A stretch of DNA of 10,000 bases from Thiobacillus sp. (GTDB lineage Bacteria > Pseudomonadota > Gammaproteobacteria > Burkholderiales > Thiobacillaceae), in the NCBI GenBank assembly GCA_020216925.1, contig JAIWOL010000134.1, positions 1 to 10,000 on the forward strand, read 5' to 3'. A program made the translations under genes and the position numbers. Positions 7,574 to 10,000 of the stretch are shown in pieces (positions within the stretch are counted from its first letter, which is position 1; the number at the start of each line of letters is the position of its first letter). The notes under the pieces were generated by a model that was not told the DNA's origin, did not search any database, and saw only the letters and a program-made list of their open reading frames with translations.

Positions 7574-8302
7574 ATGCCGGCTCCGCGTTTTTACCTTGAC
7601 CTGCCGCTCGCCTGCGGCGCGCGCTTCACCCTGCCGCCCGGGCCTGCGCGCCACGCCGCGCGCGCCTTGCGCCTGAGCGAAGGCAGCCCCGTCACCCTGT
7701 TCAACGGCTGCGGCGGCGAATACGAAGCGCGCATCGATCGCATCCACAAGGACGAGGTTGCCGTCAGCATTGCCGCCCACCGCGCCGTCGAACGCGAATC
7801 CCGGCTGCGCGTCGTGCTGGCGCAGGGCATTTCCAGCGGCGAACGCATGGATTACACGCTGCAAAAGGCGGTGGAACTGGGGGTCGCGGCCATCCAGCCG
7901 CTGGCCACCCGGCGCAGCGTGGTCAAGCTCGCGGGCGAACGCAGTGACCGCCGGGTCGCGCACTGGCAGGGCGTGGTCGCCAGCGCCTGCGAGCAGTGCG
8001 GCCGCAACCGGTTGCCCCCGGTGTCGCCACCGCTGGCGCTGGCAACCTGGCTGGGCAACCAGACGCCGGGCCGTCTGTTGTTTCTCTCGCCGCACGCCAA
8101 AAGGCGCTTCGCCGACCTGCCGCCGCCTGACGGGCTCGACATCCTGATTGCCGGCCCGGAAGGCGGATTCGAGGCCGACGAACTCGCGGCGCTCGATGCC
8201 GCCCGGGCCATTCCGGTGCGGCTTGGGCAGCGCGTGTTGCGGACGGAAACCGCCGCCCTGGCGGCGCTGGCAGCCATGCAGACGCTGTGGGGCGATTTCT
8301 GA
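7574..8302 (+). CDS. rsmE: 16S rRNA (uracil-1498-N3)-methyltransferase
   Basis: RsmE methylates N3 of U1498 in 16S rRNA of the small ribosomal subunit using S-adenosylmethionine. The 242 residues match the family. The N-terminus MPAPRFYLDL leads the PUA-like domain (about 1-70). The C-terminal SPOUT (trefoil-knot) domain shows RMDYTLQKAVELGV 91-104, SACEQCGRN 137-145, LIAGPEGGF 191-199 and LGQRVLRTETAALAAL 217-232, the last two forming the SAM-binding knot. The start at 7574 fits the family, yet there is no Shine-Dalgarno before it, and the only -10-like hexamer ends 7 nt upstream, so a leaderless transcript is possible. It is divergent from the redoxin gene and convergent with the DsrE-like gene, with a strong terminator 25 nt after its stop. 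Confidence 0.97.
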   Translation: MPAPRFYLDLPLACGARFTLPPGPARHAARALRLSEGSPVTLFNGCGGEYEARIDRIHKDEVAVSIAAHRAVERESRLRVVLAQGISSGERMDYTLQKAVELGVAAIQPLATRRSVVKLAGERSDRRVAHWQGVVASACEQCGRNRLPPVSPPLALATWLGNQTPGRLLFLSPHAKRRFADLPPPDGLDILIAGPEGGFEADELAALDAARAIPVRLGQRVLRTETAALAALAAMQTLWGDF

Positions 8303-8326
8303 CCGGCCGTCCGGCTGGCCCTCCCA

Positions 8327-8358
8327 ACAAAAAACCGGGCGCAGGCCCGGTTTTTTGT
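8327..8358. terminator. Bidirectional intrinsic terminator between rsmE and the DsrE-like gene
   Basis: A perfect 14-bp stem (8327-8340 with 8345-8358) closes a GCAG tetraloop. The core is CCGGGC/GCCCGG flanked by six A on the left and six T on the right, so each strand gives a GC stem followed by a U-run. It sits between convergent genes ending at 8302 and 8372 and can serve both. Confidence 0.95.
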
Positions 8359-8371
8359 CCGCTCCCTGCGC

Positions 8372-8809
8372 TCAGGGACGCAGATAGGCATAACCCTGTT
8401 GCTGCTTCTGCATGATCTCGACCACCCCGGACGACACGTAGCCCACCTTGGCATTCATGTCGGCCTTGTTCAGCTTCTGGTTGCGCATGGTGTTTTCGCA
8501 CGCCATCACCTGCACGCCCGAATCGACCGCTTCCTGAATACGGTTGGCGACTTCGGATTCGGCTTTCAGCATGCCGATGCCCGGGCCGTAGGCGACGATT
8601 TCCAGGTCGACCCTGTCCTTGCCGATGTCCTTCTGGATGTTCTTGGCGTTGTTGAGCGCGAGATTCCATTTGGCCGGGTCGTTGTCGCTGACCTGGATCA
8701 CCATCCTGGCCCGGTCCTGCGCCAGGCTCGCCGCCGGCATGCCCATTGCGCCCAGCAGCAGCAGGCCTCCCAGCAGGGCGCCCATGGTCTTGTGCATCTG
8801 TTTCATCAT
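8372..8809 (-). CDS. Periplasmic DsrE/DsrF-like protein
   Basis: The 145-residue product has a Sec-type signal peptide: basic MMKQMHK, a hydrophobic core LLGGLLLLGAMG and a likely signal-peptidase site ASLA|Q at 30/31. The remaining ~115 residues look like the DsrE/DsrF fold: RARMVIQVSDNDPAKWNLALNN at the first strand-helix, then VDLEIVAYGPGI, and VMACENTMRNQKL with the only cysteine at 104, where cytosolic DsrE/TusD proteins carry the sulfur-accepting Cys. Cytosolic relatives relay sulfane sulfur; exported ones are common in Betaproteobacteria and their role is unclear. With one cysteine it could carry a persulfide, but that is inference. AGGAG at 8818-8822 sits 8 nt before the ATG at 8809, favouring that Met over the next codon. 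It is divergent from argA and apparently monocistronic. Confidence 0.85.
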   Translation of the reverse strand: MMKQMHKTMGALLGGLLLLGAMGMPAASLAQDRARMVIQVSDNDPAKWNLALNNAKNIQKDIGKDRVDLEIVAYGPGIGMLKAESEVANRIQEAVDSGVQVMACENTMRNQKLNKADMNAKVGYVSSGVVEIMQKQQQGYAYLRP

Positions 8810-8896
8810 GATTTTCTCTCCTCGCGCGATTGATCTTAAAAAATGCGATCTGAAGAATGGGCTTTACCCAATCCGGACTGATGACGATTCCTGCCG

Positions 8897-8908
8897 GGAA
8901 TTTATTCC
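8897..8908. repeat. GGAAT-TT-ATTCC dyad in the divergent DsrE-like/argA region
   Basis: Perfect 5-bp inverted arms around TT, AT-rich against a GC-rich background, lie about 90 nt from each flanking start codon. It could be a protein-binding site, but no matching regulator is visible and a 10-base dyad can occur by chance. Confidence 0.25.
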
Positions 8909-8930
8909 GCTTATCTTGCAAAAGTGCGGC

Positions 8931-8945
8931 CCGGCCTGCGGCCGG
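8931..8945 (+). repeat. Hairpin in the argA leader
   Basis: CCGGCC (8931-8936) and GGCCGG (8940-8945) form a perfect 6-bp GC stem around TGC. TTTT follows 6 nt later (8952-8955), weaker and further off than in a standard terminator. The right arm ends in the first two bases of the GGAAGGGG that precedes the mini-ORF at 8960. Confidence 0.4.
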
Positions 8946-8959
8946 AAGGGGTTTTCGGT

Positions 8960-8974
8960 ATGCTTCCGTCCTGA
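8960..8974 (+). other. Possible four-codon leader ORF upstream of argA
   Basis: ATG CTT CCG TCC TGA (MLPS) is preceded by GGAAGGGG at 8944-8951, 8 nt away, a better ribosome-binding site than the AAAGG used by argA. Its stop is 22 nt before the argA TTG. It contains no arginine codon, so classical arginine attenuation is not indicated. It may be chance. Confidence 0.25.
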
Positions 8975-8984
8975 ATCCCCCTTC

Positions 8985-8989
8985 AAAGG
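8985..8989 (+). promoter_or_regulatory. argA ribosome-binding site deciding a TTG start
   Basis: AAAGG lies 7 nt before TTG at 8997. The frame has no ATG or GTG just upstream, and the next in-frame ATG is more than 300 nt inside the conserved kinase-like domain. This supports TTG as the start. Confidence 0.7.
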
Positions 8990-8996
8990 CTGCTTC

Positions 8997-10000
8997 TTGA
9001 AAGACACTACGCATTTCGTCCACTGGTTCCGTTCCGCCGCGCCCTATATTCACGGTTTTCGCGGCAAGACCTTCGTCATCGCCTTCGGCGGCGAACTGGT
9101 ATCGGATGGCGGTTTCGTGCAACTCGCGCACGATGTCAATCTGCTGAACAGCCTGGGCGTGCGCCTGGTGCTGGTGCACGGCGTGCGGCCCCAGGTGGAA
9201 GCGCGGTTGACCGAGAACGGCGCGGCGATCCGCTACGTGAGCGGCCTGCGCGTCACCGACGACGCGGCGCTGGCCTGTGTAAAGGAAGCCGCCGGCACGG
9301 TGCGGGTGGAGATCGAAGCCCTTCTGTCGCTGGGCATGGCCAACACGCCGATGGCGGGGGCGGACATACGCGTGGCCTCGGGCAATTTCGTCACCGCCAA
9401 GCCCATCGGCGTGATCGAAGGCGTCGATCTTCTGCATACCGGCGAAGTCCGTAAAATCGACGCCGCCGCCATCCGCAGACGGCTCGACCAGCACGACATC
9501 GTGCTGCTGTCGCCCATCGGCTACTCGCCAACGGGTGAAATTTTCAACCTCAGCCTTGAAGACGTGGCGACGCAGGCCGCGGTCGAACTCGCTGCCGACA
9601 AGCTGGTTTTCCTCATGGACACCGAAGGTGTGCCCGGCAAGGGCCGCGCGATCCGCAGCGCGCTCACCGTGAGCGAGGCGCGGCAGATTCTGGAACAGAA
9701 CCGCAAGCTGCCCGAGGACGTAGGCTACTACCTGCCCTGCGCCATTGCCGCCTGCACGCAAGGGGTCAAGCGCGCGCACCTCATCAGCCGCAAGCGCGAC
9801 GGCGCGCTGCTGTCCGAATTGTTCACCCGCGACGGCGTGGGCACGATGGTCACGCCCACGCCGCTGGAAACCCTGCGCCCGGCGACCATCGACGATGTCG
9901 GCGGCATCCTCGGCCTGATCGAGCCGCTGGAGCGCGAAGGCATTCTGGTGCGGCGTTCGCGCGAACTGCTGGAAATGGAGATCGACCGTTTCATCGTGCT
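8997..10000 (+). CDS. argA: N-acetylglutamate synthase, first 334 codons (cut by right window edge)
   Basis: ArgA acetylates L-glutamate with acetyl-CoA, the committed first step of arginine biosynthesis, in the cytosol. From the TTG start the protein reads MKDTTHFVHWFRSAAPYI. The N-terminal amino-acid-kinase-like domain (about 20-285) shows GKTFVIAFGGELV 23-35, LVLVHGVRPQVEARL from about residue 57, the segment LGMANTPMAGADIRVASG, LLSPIGYSPTGEIFNLSLED and LVFLMDTEGV. In this family that domain is catalytically inactive and binds arginine for feedback inhibition; the helix before it is needed for hexamer assembly and inhibition in characterised ArgA enzymes. The GNAT acetyltransferase domain begins near RPATIDDVGGILGLIEPLE (294 on) and is cut at residue 334; E. 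coli ArgA has 443 residues. The gene is divergent from the DsrE-like gene over 187 nt. This is the classical two-domain form. Confidence 0.96.
   Translation, partial: MKDTTHFVHWFRSAAPYIHGFRGKTFVIAFGGELVSDGGFVQLAHDVNLLNSLGVRLVLVHGVRPQVEARLTENGAAIRYVSGLRVTDDAALACVKEAAGTVRVEIEALLSLGMANTPMAGADIRVASGNFVTAKPIGVIEGVDLLHTGEVRKIDAAAIRRRLDQHDIVLLSPIGYSPTGEIFNLSLEDVATQAAVELAADKLVFLMDTEGVPGKGRAIRSALTVSEARQILEQNRKLPEDVGYYLPCAIAACTQGVKRAHLISRKRDGALLSELFTRDGVGTMVTPTPLETLRPATIDDVGGILGLIEPLEREGILVRRSRELLEMEIDRFIV

Noticed and set aside
7529..8095. N-terminal extension of the redoxin to 8095
   Set aside because: The added residues are antisense to rsmE and low complexity; the redoxin family begins at MVSLTTP with GGAG just upstream.
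7923..9779. 618-codon minus-strand open frame across rsmE, the terminator, the DsrE-like gene and argA
   Set aside because: It crosses a strong bidirectional terminator and overlaps three recognised genes in the wrong frame or strand, so it is an artefact of high GC.

Overview
This window looks like a GC-rich betaproteobacterial chromosome, and it is a core housekeeping region, not an accessory island. The gene order transketolase, GAPDH, phosphoglycerate kinase, pyruvate kinase is a familiar betaproteobacterial carbon-metabolism cluster, in which the same enzymes serve glycolysis and, in autotrophs, the Calvin cycle. The argA and rsmE proteins and a periplasmic DsrE-like protein also fit Betaproteobacteria. 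A Thiobacillus-like (Nitrosomonadales) chemolithoautotroph is my best guess, but that is inference from recalled protein similarity; no RuBisCO or sulfur-oxidation gene is in the window.

Layout. From 7528 down to 1, seven genes run on the minus strand, in transcription order. First comes a tightly packed trio with gaps of 1 and 3 nt: a thioredoxin-like CxxC redoxin, a class I SAM methyltransferase and an inositol-monophosphatase-family phosphatase. A 236-nt gap with a plausible promoter follows, then tkt, gap, pgk and pyk; pyk runs off the left edge. The spacers between these four are 100, 109 and 110 nt, and each holds GC-rich inverted repeats without a clean terminator. That suggests one polycistronic message with internal RNA structures that set stability or stoichiometry. 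Transketolase makes and consumes pentose phosphates and glyceraldehyde-3-phosphate. GAPDH and Pgk interconvert triose phosphate and 3-phosphoglycerate, and Pyk makes pyruvate.

On the plus strand, rsmE (16S rRNA m3U1498 methyltransferase) diverges from the redoxin gene across only 45 nt and may be leaderless. A perfect 14-bp bidirectional terminator separates rsmE from a convergent gene for a secreted, single-cysteine DsrE/DsrF-like protein. That gene diverges in turn from argA (N-acetylglutamate synthase, first step of arginine synthesis), which starts at TTG and runs off the right edge. Its leader contains a compact hairpin and a four-codon mini-ORF.

No stretch above 300 nt lacks a gene. 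I see no tRNA or rRNA gene, IS element, CRISPR array, prophage gene or attachment site. I found no new multi-gene system. The observations worth a second look are regulatory: the structured spacers of the carbon operon, an 11-nt element placed identically before pgk and tkt, the tkt promoter region, the rsmE start and the argA leader.
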